DNA of 64,000 bases from Pseudomonas campi (GTDB taxonomy: Bacteria; Pseudomonadota; Gammaproteobacteria; Pseudomonadales; Pseudomonadaceae), in NCBI RefSeq assembly GCF_013200955.2, contig NZ_CP053697.2, positions 1,860,001 to 1,924,000 of the forward strand, given 5' to 3'. The notes beneath the pieces are model-generated. The model had not been told where the DNA came from and did not search any database. It was given only the letters and a program-made list of their open reading frames with translations. Positions 1 to 8,042 of this stretch are shown here, piece after piece. How positions within the stretch are numbered: position 1 is the stretch's first letter; each line of letters begins with the position of its first letter. The position numbers and the translations under genes were made by a program.

Positions 1-211
1 GATCGGTATTCCGATTCGGCGCTACCGTCAGTGGCATCGCCTGTTCGTTACCTCGGTTGGCGTGGCGCGCGGCATGAGCCTGACCGAAGCGGCGGTGGCC
101 GCCGGCTTCACCGATTCGGCGCATTTCAGCCACACCTTCCGCAGCATCATCGGCATGACTCCGTCTGCCGTGCTGGCACACCCTCATGGCGTGCGCTTGT
201 TTGCCGGTTAG
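1..211 (+). CDS. AraC-family transcriptional regulator, C-terminal end (cut by window start)
   Basis: Frame 2 is open from the first base to the TAG at 209-211 and encodes about 69 residues. The text TEAAVAAGFTDSAHFSHTFR followed by IIGMTPSAV is the second helix-turn-helix of an AraC/XylS DNA-binding domain, so only the end of the regulator is visible. The sensor domain and target lie outside the window. It is followed, 64 bp on, by another AraC-type regulator in the same direction, so the two could be related in function, but nothing here shows that. Confidence 0.8.
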   Translation, partial: IGIPIRRYRQWHRLFVTSVGVARGMSLTEAAVAAGFTDSAHFSHTFRSIIGMTPSAVLAHPHGVRLFAG

Positions 212-275
212 TTCTGGATTGAGCCGCTGCCGGCACTAGGGCAAGCTGCCAGGATTGATCACTACCGAGCCCGGC

Positions 276-1097
276 ATGTCCGACAGCGACTTCCCCGATG
301 ACGCGCAGCAGAGCGAACGCACCCGCGAAGTCATCCTGCGTTACCACCTGAGCTGGAAGCACCGCGACCTCGAGGCGGTGCTGGCGCTGTATCACCCGGA
401 TATCGAATACAACGACTTCTTCCAGCAGCGTTGCATGCGCCTGGCCGAGCTGCGCGAGTACGTGCAGCACAACCTGCCGCGCCAGCCCGGCGAGGCGCTG
501 GAACACAGCGACCGCATCCGTATCGACGGTCACACCGCGTTCATCCAGTACCGCCTGTGCCTGCAGGGCAGCGATGGCCTGGTGTCGTTTCGCAGCGGCG
601 AGGCGATCACCGTGCGCGATGGGCTGATCTGGCGGATCAACGAGTACGCGACCTTGCTGCGCGAGGAACGGGCGGTCAGTGCCGGTGGCACCGCGCGCCC
701 GGCCATCAGTCGCCTGGGCCTGTCGGCACGCCAGCTCGGTCAGCTCGCCCAGGACCTGCAGGAGTACTTCCAGCAGCACCAGCCTTTCCTCGACCCCGAG
801 CTCAACCTGCAGCAGGTCGCTGCGGCCACCGGCTACAGCCGCAACCAGATTTCCCACCTACTCAACCAGGTGCTCGGGCAGAGCTTCTACCGCTACGTCA
901 ACCAGGCGCGCCTGCAGCACCTGCTCGATGGCCTGGCGGCCGGCAGCGATTCGCGTCCGGTGGATGAGCTGGCGTTCGCCGCCGGCTTCAATTCGCTGTC
1001 GGCCTTCTACAGCTGCTTCCGCCGGCATACCGGCCTGTCACCCAAGGCCTATCTCAAACAGATTTCCTTGCGGGCCCGCACGCACGACAAGCCCTGA
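276..1097 (+). CDS. SnoaL-like domain fused to an AraC-type DNA-binding domain (regulator)
   Basis: A 273-residue protein. Residues about 15-130 look like a SnoaL/NTF2-type fold (YHLSWKHRDLEAVLALYHPDI, then a beta-rich stretch ending in INEYATLLREER), and residues about 165-265 are an AraC helix-turn-helix pair (LQQVAAATGYSRNQISHLL and VDELAFAAGFNSLSAFYSCF). NTF2-like folds form a pocket, so this half probably senses a small molecule; that is inference. I take ATG 276; a TTG at 255 is also in frame, and neither has a strong Shine-Dalgarno. It lies just upstream of the polyamine-type cassette and is a candidate regulator of it. Confidence 0.8.
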   Translation: MSDSDFPDDAQQSERTREVILRYHLSWKHRDLEAVLALYHPDIEYNDFFQQRCMRLAELREYVQHNLPRQPGEALEHSDRIRIDGHTAFIQYRLCLQGSDGLVSFRSGEAITVRDGLIWRINEYATLLREERAVSAGGTARPAISRLGLSARQLGQLAQDLQEYFQQHQPFLDPELNLQQVAAATGYSRNQISHLLNQVLGQSFYRYVNQARLQHLLDGLAAGSDSRPVDELAFAAGFNSLSAFYSCFRRHTGLSPKAYLKQISLRARTHDKP

Positions 1098-1142
1098 GGC
1101 GACTGACTAGGCTCTGCGCATTCCCCCTTTGTGGAGCATGCA

Positions 1143-2549
1143 ATGAGCGACTGGCGCACCCTCAGTCTGTGGATGGATCAGCTCGACGAGCCCCTTGAGC
1201 CACGGCCCGCCCTGGGCGCCGAGCTGCAGGCCGACGTGGCGATCATCGGCGCTGGTTACACCGGGCTGTGGACCGCCTATTACCTCAAGCGCCAGGCACC
1301 GCAGCTGCGCATCGTCATCCTCGAAGCCGAGACCGCCGGTTTCGGCGCATCCGGGCGCAATGGCGGCTGGCTGATGGGTAACCTGCTCGGCGAAGACCGC
1401 CTGCTGGGCGACTTGCCGGCCGCACAACGCAAGGCCGCGTTCGACCTGCTGCACGGCATTCCCGATGAAGTCGGCGCGGTCTTGCAGCGCGAAGGCATCG
1501 CCTGCGACTACCGCAAGAGCGGCGTGCTGTATTGCGCGGCGCGCTATCCGGAGCAGCAGGCCAGTTTGCGTGAGCAGCTGCAAGGCCTGCGCGCGCTGGG
1601 TCTGGGCGAGGAGGATTACCGCTGGCTGGAGCCCACCGAGCTGGCCCAACAACTGCGCATGGCCAACCCCTACGGCGCGCTGTTTACCCCGCATTGCGCG
1701 ACCCTGCAGCCGGCCAGGCTGGTGCGTGGCCTGGCCCGCTGCGTCGAGTCCCTTGGGGTGGAAATCTACGAGCAGAGCCGCGTGCTCGACTGGCAACCGG
1801 GCCTGCTACGCACCGCCCACGGCAGCGTTCGCGCCGACTGGATCGTGCCGGCCGTGGAAGGCTACGCCGCCAGCCTGCCGCCGCTGGGTCGCTATCAGTT
1901 GCCGGTGCAGAGCCTGCTGGTGGCCACCGAACCCTTGCCGGCCGAAACCTGGGCGCAGATCGGCCTGGAGCGTGGCCAGGCCTTCAGCGAGGCCAGTCGC
2001 CAGGTCACCTACGGCCAGCGCACGGCCGATGATCGTCTGGTCTTTGGCGCCCGCGGCGGTTACCGCTTCGGTGGCCAGTTGCGCACGGATTTCAATCTGA
2101 CCAGCGATGAGCGCCAGCTGCGCCGCTACCTGTTCGGCGAGCTGTTCCCCCAACTACGCGAGGTGCGCCTGAGCCACGCCTGGGGCGGCAACCTGGGCAT
2201 GGCCCGGCGCTTTCACCCGCACATGCTGGCGGACCGGCGCAACGGCATCGCCCTGTCCGGTGGCTACGGGGGCGAAGGGGTCGGGGCGAGCAACCTCGGT
2301 GGCCGCACCCTGGCCGCGCTAATCCTCGGCCAGGACAGCGAGCTGACCCGCCAACCCTGGGTCATGCGCGACGGCCACCTGAGCCAGCTGCGCAGCTGGG
2401 AGCCGGAGCCGTGCCGCTGGCTCGGCTACAACGCCATCATCCAGAGCTTCGTGCATGAGGACCGGGTGCTGGCCGATCCGCACAGCGCGCCCTGGCGCCG
2501 CCGCCTGGCGCAAAACATGGCGGGCTTCATGGAAAGTTTCATGCGTTAG
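1143..2549 (+). CDS. FAD-dependent amine oxidoreductase (DAO family, gamma-glutamylputrescine oxidase type)
   Basis: A 468-residue flavoprotein. An N-terminal dinucleotide-binding motif (ADVAIIGAGYTGLWTAYYL) and FGASGRNGGW are typical of the DAO family, and a C-terminal GGYGGEGVGASNLGG segment closes the FAD site. Members of this group (PuuB/PauB) oxidise gamma-glutamylated polyamines; the substrate cannot be read from sequence. ATG 1143 is chosen because GGAG at 1132-1135 precedes it at good spacing; the upstream in-frame GTG at 1131 overlaps that site. A cupin gene and a PotF-like binding protein follow in the same direction, which supports polyamine use. Confidence 0.82.
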   Translation: MSDWRTLSLWMDQLDEPLEPRPALGAELQADVAIIGAGYTGLWTAYYLKRQAPQLRIVILEAETAGFGASGRNGGWLMGNLLGEDRLLGDLPAAQRKAAFDLLHGIPDEVGAVLQREGIACDYRKSGVLYCAARYPEQQASLREQLQGLRALGLGEEDYRWLEPTELAQQLRMANPYGALFTPHCATLQPARLVRGLARCVESLGVEIYEQSRVLDWQPGLLRTAHGSVRADWIVPAVEGYAASLPPLGRYQLPVQSLLVATEPLPAETWAQIGLERGQAFSEASRQVTYGQRTADDRLVFGARGGYRFGGQLRTDFNLTSDERQLRRYLFGELFPQLREVRLSHAWGGNLGMARRFHPHMLADRRNGIALSGGYGGEGVGASNLGGRTLAALILGQDSELTRQPWVMRDGHLSQLRSWEPEPCRWLGYNAIIQSFVHEDRVLADPHSAPWRRRLAQNMAGFMESFMR

Positions 2550-2576
2550 TTAGCGTTAATCGATCCGGAGAAAAAC

Positions 2577-2918
2577 GTGAATATCAGTCATTTCAAGAAC
2601 ACCGCCAGCCTGCTGCTGGAGGAATCCAACCCGGTGGCCGTGCCGCTCAGCGAGCCGGTTGCGGTCACCTCGGTGACCAGCGTCGAGCGCAGCGACGGCG
2701 TGGAAACCGGCGTGTGGAAGTGCACACCAGGACGCTGGCGCCGGCAAATCGTGCAGCAGGAGTTCTGCCACTTCATCGCCGGGCGCTGCACCTTCATCCC
2801 CGACGTGGGCGAGCCGATCGCGATCCAGGCCGGCGACGCCATCCTCTTTCCCGCCAATACCACCGGTATCTGGGATATCCAGGAAACCCTGCGCAAGAGC
2901 TATGTGCTGATTTTCTGA
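2577..2918 (+). CDS. Small cupin-domain protein (DUF861/cupin_3 type)
   Basis: A 113-residue single-domain cupin starting at GTG 2577, with GGAG just upstream. The stretch from CTPGRWRRQ through EFCHFIAGRCTF to AIQAGDAILFPANTTGIWDI follows the two cupin motifs, with a conserved tryptophan as in the (S)-ureidoglycine-aminohydrolase-like group. Such small cupins often sit beside gamma-glutamylputrescine oxidases. It begins 27 bp after the oxidase and is presumably cotranscribed. Its reaction is unknown. Confidence 0.8.
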   Translation: MNISHFKNTASLLLEESNPVAVPLSEPVAVTSVTSVERSDGVETGVWKCTPGRWRRQIVQQEFCHFIAGRCTFIPDVGEPIAIQAGDAILFPANTTGIWDIQETLRKSYVLIF

Positions 2919-2969
2919 ACCCGCTGCCCCTCCATCCTTGCCAACAAGAACAACTACCGAGGTAATTCC

Positions 2970-4046
2970 ATGCTGAAGAAAATCCTCCCGCTGATGCTGC
3001 TGGCATCGGTCAGCCAGGCCGCAGAGAGCGTGCGCATCTACAACTGGGCTGAATACATCGCCCCGGATACGCTGAAGAGCTTCGAGAAGGCCAGCGGCAT
3101 CGCCAGCCACTACGACGTCTACGACGGCAACGAAACCCTGGATGCCAAGCTGATGGCCGGCCACTCCGGGTATGACGTGGTGTTCCCCTCGGACCACTTC
3201 ATGGCCCGGCAGATCCAGGGCGGCGCGCTGAAGAAGCTGGACAAGAGCCGGCTGCCCAACTGGCAGAACCTCAACCCGGTGCTGCTGCAAGCGCTGCAGG
3301 TCAACGACCCGGGCAATCAGTATGGTTTCCCCTACCTGTGGGGCAGTACCGGCATCGGCTACAACGTCGACAAGGTCAAGGCGGTGCTCGGCGACGGGGT
3401 GGTGCTGGACTCCTGGGATCTGCTCTTCAAACCGGAGAACATGGCCAAGCTCAGCCAGTGCGGGGTAGCGGTACTCGACAACGGCCCGGAGCTGCTGCCG
3501 ATCGCCCTGCATTACCTGGGGCTGCCGCACCACAGCCAGAACCTCGACGACTACAAGAAAGCCGAGAAACTGTTGCTGGAGATGCGCCAGAACGTGCGCT
3601 ATTTCCACTCCTCCAAGTACATCAGCGAGCTGGCCAACGGCGATATCTGCCTGGTGGTGGGCTTCTCCGGCGATGTCATGCAGGCCGGCAGCCGCGCCGC
3701 CGAGGCCGGTAATGGGGTGAAGATCGAGTACGTGATCCCCAAGGAAGGCGCTCCCATGTGGTTTGACATGGTGGCCATGCCGGCCGACGCACCGAACGAG
3801 GCCGAGGCCTATGCCTTCATGAACTACCTGCTGCAGCCCGAGGTGATGGCCGGCATCAGCAACCATGTGCACTACGCCAACGGCAATGCCAAGGCCGATG
3901 GCCTGGTCGATCCGGCGCTCAAGGCCGACAACAAGGTTTATCCCCCGGAAGCGGTGCTGAGCAAGCTGTACACCCTGCAGGCCATGCCGCTGAAGATCGA
4001 TCGGGTGCGCACGCGCATCTGGAGCAAGGTCAAGAGCGGGACCTGA
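2970..4046 (+). CDS. Periplasmic polyamine-binding protein (PotF/SpuD-like)
   Basis: A 358-residue extracellular solute-binding protein. A short signal peptide ends near SQA-AES. It is followed by VRIYNWAEYIAPDTLKSFEK, the characteristic start of PotD/PotF/SpuD proteins, then GYDVVFPSDHFMARQ and YLWGSTGIGYNVDKV. Its length fits the family. GAGGTAATTCC precedes ATG 2970. No ABC permease or ATPase genes follow, so it either works with a transporter encoded elsewhere or acts as a sensor. It ends the cassette and runs into a hairpin terminator at 4076-4106. Confidence 0.88.
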   Translation: MLKKILPLMLLASVSQAAESVRIYNWAEYIAPDTLKSFEKASGIASHYDVYDGNETLDAKLMAGHSGYDVVFPSDHFMARQIQGGALKKLDKSRLPNWQNLNPVLLQALQVNDPGNQYGFPYLWGSTGIGYNVDKVKAVLGDGVVLDSWDLLFKPENMAKLSQCGVAVLDNGPELLPIALHYLGLPHHSQNLDDYKKAEKLLLEMRQNVRYFHSSKYISELANGDICLVVGFSGDVMQAGSRAAEAGNGVKIEYVIPKEGAPMWFDMVAMPADAPNEAEAYAFMNYLLQPEVMAGISNHVHYANGNAKADGLVDPALKADNKVYPPEAVLSKLYTLQAMPLKIDRVRTRIWSKVKSGT

Positions 4047-4075
4047 GGCGTCTAAGCCTCTGGACAGGCGCTAAC

Positions 4076-4106
4076 GCAAAAGGCCGGGGATTACCCGGCC
4101 TTTTGC
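4076..4106. terminator. Intrinsic terminator, probably bidirectional
   Basis: A perfect 13-bp stem (4076-4088 with 4094-4106) and a 5-base loop. It carries AAAA on the left arm and TTTT on the right, so it can stop transcription from both convergent genes, which end at 4046 (+) and 4121 (-). Confidence 0.85.
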
Positions 4107-4120
4107 TAGGCGTTGCGCGT

Positions 4121-5698
4121 TTACTGGCGGTCGATGCGGTACAGCGTGGTGCTGCCACTGACCTCGTTACCCACCACCAGCAGCGGCACGCCCGCCAGCG
4201 GGCTGCGCTCGGCGGGAATGACCATGACCCCTTCCGGGCCGAGGTCGCCAGCTTCGGCGGCAGGCGGCGTGGCAGCTGCATTGCGGTTGCTGACCAGCTC
4301 GACGAAGCGCGGTGCCTTGGGGTTGCTCAGGTCGTAGACCATCACCGCGCTGATGCGCTCCAGGCCGATAAAGGCATAGGGCTTGCCCCACAAGGTGCTG
4401 ATGGTCACGCCTTCCGGCTCCGGGCCTTTGTCGTCGCTGCGTCCGTCCGGGGTGTTTTCCTTGTGGTTGCTGTTGAACAGGGCGGGCAGGCGCTCGGCGC
4501 TGATGCGCTCGAAGTCCGCGCCACTGTCATACAGGCGCGCGCCCTCGCTGCTCCAGATCGAGAAGGAGCGGGCGCCGAAGGCGTAGATGGCGTTGTAGGT
4601 GCCGGTCTGCGGATTCAGGCCGCTGGCCTTGCTCACGGTCAGGCGGCCGAGGTTGGCGGTTTGCTTGAGCGTGCCGGCGTCGGGGAAGACGGCCGGGTCG
4701 AGCAGGTAGGCGGTGCTGCCGACACGGATTTCCTCGTTGTAGCCGCCATAGGCGCGGGCATCGCCCTCGTTGGCGGTGACCAGGTAGGTCAGCCCGCGCT
4801 GGCTGAAGCTGCTGATGGCGTCCGGCTGGTAGAGGCCGCGGATCGGCCAGTTGCGGATATTCACTGCCGAGTCCTTGTCGCTGGCGTCCAGTTCGTTGCC
4901 GGCCAGCTGATGATCCTTGTAGCCCAGGCCGTGTACCGCCTTGATCCGGGCGCGGCGCACGTCGATTTCGGCGATGGCATTGTTCTCCTGCAGGGTCACC
5001 CAGGCGCGTTTGCCGTCCTTGCTGAGGGTGATGTATTCCGGCTCGAAGTCCTGGGCCACACTGGCGTTGGGGCCGAACACGCGGATCGACGGGTCCAGCT
5101 GCTCGCGGCTGAAGGCGCGGAAGTCGGCGGTGCGCACGTTGGCCTGGCTCAGGCGGCTGAGGCGTTTGGGTAGGTCGATGATGCTCACCGAACCTTCCGG
5201 GTCGACCTGGTAGTCGTCGCTCGGCTCGCCTTCGTTGGCCACCAGCACGCGCTGGCCGTCGTGGCTGAAGATCAGCATGTCGGGTAGGGCGCCGACCTGG
5301 ACCCGGCCGCGGATCTGGCCATCGGCATCGAGGAACACCACCTGACCCGGTTCGGTCTTCACGCTGTTTTCCACGGCGGCGGCAACCAGGCCCTTGTGCA
5401 CGGCCACGCTGTTGATCGAGCTGCCATAGGCCGACAGGTCGATATTGAACAGCAGCTTGGGCTGGGCCGGGTCGCGGATGTCCAGGACGTCGAGCTTGCC
5501 GCTGGCGGCGTTGACCACGAACAGGCGTTGGCTGCGCGCATCATGGGCGACGATTTCTGCCGCGCCCTGCTCGAACAGGCCACTCTGGTAAGTACCCAGC
5601 GGGCTGATCTTGAGCGTGTGCGGCGAGTTGCCGGCGATAGCCGGAGTGGCCAGCAGCGAGGCGAGGGTGAGGGCCGAGGCAAGGCGGGTAAGGCGCAT
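4121..5698 (-). CDS. Secreted beta-propeller protein (choice-of-anchor I family)
   Basis: A 525-residue exported protein. Signal peptide MRLTRLASALTLASLLATPAIA is followed by repeated blades (QRLFVVNAASGKLDVLDI, GQRVLVANEGEPSDD, GKRAWVTLQENNAIAEIDV, RGLTYLVTANEGDARAYGG). The C-terminus VGNEVSGSTTLYRI matches the ending of the choice-of-anchor I family. Some relatives are annotated as alkaline phosphatases, but I see no independent catalytic signature. ATG 5698 is chosen over an upstream in-frame start because the signal peptide begins there and AGGA lies just upstream. Confidence 0.8.
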   Translation of the reverse strand: MRLTRLASALTLASLLATPAIAGNSPHTLKISPLGTYQSGLFEQGAAEIVAHDARSQRLFVVNAASGKLDVLDIRDPAQPKLLFNIDLSAYGSSINSVAVHKGLVAAAVENSVKTEPGQVVFLDADGQIRGRVQVGALPDMLIFSHDGQRVLVANEGEPSDDYQVDPEGSVSIIDLPKRLSRLSQANVRTADFRAFSREQLDPSIRVFGPNASVAQDFEPEYITLSKDGKRAWVTLQENNAIAEIDVRRARIKAVHGLGYKDHQLAGNELDASDKDSAVNIRNWPIRGLYQPDAISSFSQRGLTYLVTANEGDARAYGGYNEEIRVGSTAYLLDPAVFPDAGTLKQTANLGRLTVSKASGLNPQTGTYNAIYAFGARSFSIWSSEGARLYDSGADFERISAERLPALFNSNHKENTPDGRSDDKGPEPEGVTISTLWGKPYAFIGLERISAVMVYDLSNPKAPRFVELVSNRNAAATPPAAEAGDLGPEGVMVIPAERSPLAGVPLLVVGNEVSGSTTLYRIDRQ

Positions 5699-5913
5699 GG
5701 GGCAGTCCTGGAGGCGAAAAGGGCTGCTCAGCATGTTGGCTGCAGATGTCGGCACCGTTAACGCCAGAAGAACCTTTTCTGACAGCCTTGTCGGCGTATC
5801 CAAGTTTCCTGGGGGCTGCTGCATCTTTTGCAGGGGCATCCCACTCGCCTGCCTTGCCAGGGTGTTGCTTCATTCAGAGTGCGCGGTGCGCACCAATGAC
5901 CTTGTGCAGGTGG

Positions 5914-7221
5914 TTAGAGGGCTTGCAGCGTCGCGTGGATTTCTTCGAAAGCGGGGCGCTGCGCCGGTTGCTCGCTCAGGCAGCGATCGCGCAGCTGGGT
6001 GAGGGCCGCGGGCAGCTCAGCGTCCATGCAGCGCTCCAGTAATTCTTCGAGCAGACAGCCGAAGGCGCGCACCTCGATCCGCTGCAGCGCCGCGCCTGTC
6101 GTGCTGCGCGGGGCGAAGAACGAGGCGGCACCAAAGTCGCCGAGCAAGCAGTCACCCTGCGGGTTTACCAGCAGGTTATGCGCATACAGGTCGCCATGCA
6201 GGATGCCCTGGGCATGCAGATGGGCCACGGCTGCGGCTGCGCCGCGGGCGATGCGCAGGACTTCGGCGCGGCTGAAGCGGCGCTCGGTCGGGTACTGGTC
6301 GCGGGTGCAGCTGGCCAGCGAGGGCGGGCCCGCCAGTACCCGGTAACTCGGTTCGATCAGTTCCAGCAGCAGGCCGGCCGGTGCGCCAGGTTGCTCGGCC
6401 AGCGGGCCGGCCACGCGAATCAGGTTGGGGTGGGCGCCGGCAGCCAGGCAGGCGGCCATTTCACTGTGGGGCAGGCCGTCGCTGGTCAGCGCGCCTTTGA
6501 ACAGCTTGGCCGCCATCGCCTGGGGTGGTTGGCCGGGGCGCGACCACTGGGCGCGGTGGATCATGCCGCTGGCGCCCTGGCCGAGCAGTTCGCCGAGATC
6601 CAGCTGCGTGCGCGCTATCGGCGGGTGCGGATGGCGAGCCAGGGCCAGGGCTTCTTCGCGGTCGCTGAAGGGGTTGCCGGCAAAGGCCAGCCAGCTCAGG
6701 CGCGGTAGCTGCAGCAGCCAGTCGGGCAGGCTGTCGAGGCGGTTGGCGGCAATGCGTAGCAGTTCCAGGTTGCTGCAGGCGGCCAGGCTGTCCGGCAGGC
6801 CGGTGAGCTGGTTGCCGGCCAGCATCAGCTTCTGCAGGCGCGGGCAGTCGCCCAGCTCCTGCGGCAGCTGGCTGAGCTGGTTGTCACTTAGGATCAGCCA
6901 GCGCAGGGCCTTGGGCAGGGCGGCGGCGGGCAGGTGACGCAGGCAATTGGCCTTGAAGCCGACCATCTCCAGTTGCGGGCAGTCGCCGAGAACTTCCGGC
7001 ACTTCCGTGAAGGGGTTGTCCGAGCAGAACAGCACCTTGAGCTTGTGCAGGCGCGGCAGGTCGGCGGGCAAGCTGCTCAACTGGTTGGCGGACAGGTTGA
7101 GCACTTCCAGGCTGTCGGCCAGGTCGAAGATTTCCTGGGGGAATTCGCGCAGCTCGGCGGACAGGTCCAGACGGGTGACGCCGGCCAGTTCGCCACGGCG
7201 GAGTTGTTCGAGGGTGTGCAT
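5914..7221 (-). CDS. Leucine-rich-repeat protein with C-terminal Ser/Thr kinase-like domain
   Basis: A 435-residue protein of two parts. Residues about 10-195 are leucine-rich repeats (LEVLNLSANQLSSLPADL, LRWLILSDNQLSQLPQEL, LQKLMLAGNQLTGLPDSL). Residues about 205-430 are a protein-kinase fold: a glycine-rich loop (LLGQGASGMIHRA), the ATP-binding lysine in AAKLFKG, a catalytic loop HGDLYAHNLLVN with HGD in place of HRD, and a metal-binding DFG in LGDFGAA. All key residues are present, so it is probably active on proteins or small molecules. I take ATG 7221, where the coding pattern begins. No signal peptide or membrane segment is seen, so it is probably cytoplasmic. Confidence 0.85.
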   Translation of the reverse strand: MHTLEQLRRGELAGVTRLDLSAELREFPQEIFDLADSLEVLNLSANQLSSLPADLPRLHKLKVLFCSDNPFTEVPEVLGDCPQLEMVGFKANCLRHLPAAALPKALRWLILSDNQLSQLPQELGDCPRLQKLMLAGNQLTGLPDSLAACSNLELLRIAANRLDSLPDWLLQLPRLSWLAFAGNPFSDREEALALARHPHPPIARTQLDLGELLGQGASGMIHRAQWSRPGQPPQAMAAKLFKGALTSDGLPHSEMAACLAAGAHPNLIRVAGPLAEQPGAPAGLLLELIEPSYRVLAGPPSLASCTRDQYPTERRFSRAEVLRIARGAAAAVAHLHAQGILHGDLYAHNLLVNPQGDCLLGDFGAASFFAPRSTTGAALQRIEVRAFGCLLEELLERCMDAELPAALTQLRDRCLSEQPAQRPAFEEIHATLQAL

Positions 7222-7369
7222 GCGGGTCGGCAGGGCGGCTGGAAAAGGTCGCAGAGGGTAGCATTTTGCCGACGGTCCGGCAGTCATGCTTCAGGGGATG
7301 GCGAATGCATTGAACCTCTGTTCCATCAAGGCACAAGCCTGCAGCGGGACCGAGGGGTGGCAGGCTGAT

Positions 7370-7441
7370 GTAGGGTGGATCGCGCTTCACCGATCCACCG
7401 AGTGGCGCCCTGGTGGATGTAAAAGGCGACATCCACCCTAC
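7370..7441. repeat. Intergenic nested palindrome (two hairpins)
   Basis: The element begins GTAGGGTGGAT and ends ATCCACCCTAC. Inside it are two hairpins, one with GGTGGATC/GATCCACC arms and one with GGTGGATGT/ACATCCACC arms. It sits between the LRR-kinase start and the end of the methyltransferase-like gene and resembles the short palindromic repeats scattered in Pseudomonas genomes. The rest of 7222-7507 shows no gene. Confidence 0.7.
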
Positions 7442-7507
7442 GCAGCTTGCCAGTCCGTGGGTCGATGGCCACTCCGTGGAAAACCGCGCAGCGTTCTCAC
7501 AGGGTTT

Positions 7508-7969
7508 CTACAGCCAGCGGCGCACGCGGCTGCAGTACTGCGCGTAGGGTTCGCCGAACTTGGCGCCGAGGGCGCGTTCCTCCGGGCCGATCTGCATATG
7601 GTTGAGGTAGGCGACGAACAGCGGTAGGCCGAGCAGGCTCAGTGGGTTGCCGAGGAATATCGCCCAGCCGCCCAGGCACAGGAGCATGCCCAGGTACATG
7701 GGGTTGCGGGTGAAGCCATATACGCCGTTGCTGACGATGCTGCTGGTGGCGCTCGGGCGGGTCGGGTTGATGGTGGTGCTGGCCTGGCGAAAGGCCAGGA
7801 CACCGGCGCCGGCCACGCCCAGGCCGCAGATCACCAGTAGCACGGCCAGCGCCAGTTGCCCCGGCAAATCGAAGCCCAGGCTCGGCAGCAGGTAGGCCAG
7901 CAGCCACATGAGCAGGCCGCAGACAAACAGTACCAGCGGTGGCGGGATCTTCAGTTCGAGGGCGGACAT
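7508..7969 (-). CDS. Isoprenylcysteine carboxyl methyltransferase (ICMT/PEMT)-like membrane protein
   Basis: A 153-residue protein with about four hydrophobic segments. The C-terminal pattern NGVYGFTRNPMYLGMLLCLGGW, then EERALGAKFGEPYAQYCSRVRRWL, is the SAM-binding signature of the ICMT/PEMT superfamily. The bacterial substrate is generally unknown. ATG 7969 has AGGAG about 7 bases upstream, so it is chosen over an in-frame start at 8008. Confidence 0.82.
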   Translation of the reverse strand: MSALELKIPPPLVLFVCGLLMWLLAYLLPSLGFDLPGQLALAVLLVICGLGVAGAGVLAFRQASTTINPTRPSATSSIVSNGVYGFTRNPMYLGMLLCLGGWAIFLGNPLSLLGLPLFVAYLNHMQIGPEERALGAKFGEPYAQYCSRVRRWL

Positions 7970-8042
7970 GGGCACGGCTCCTGGCGGGGGGTGCGCCGAT
8001 TGGTGCACGGCGCCACCGCCGCTGGCAAGCCCGGGCGCCGTT

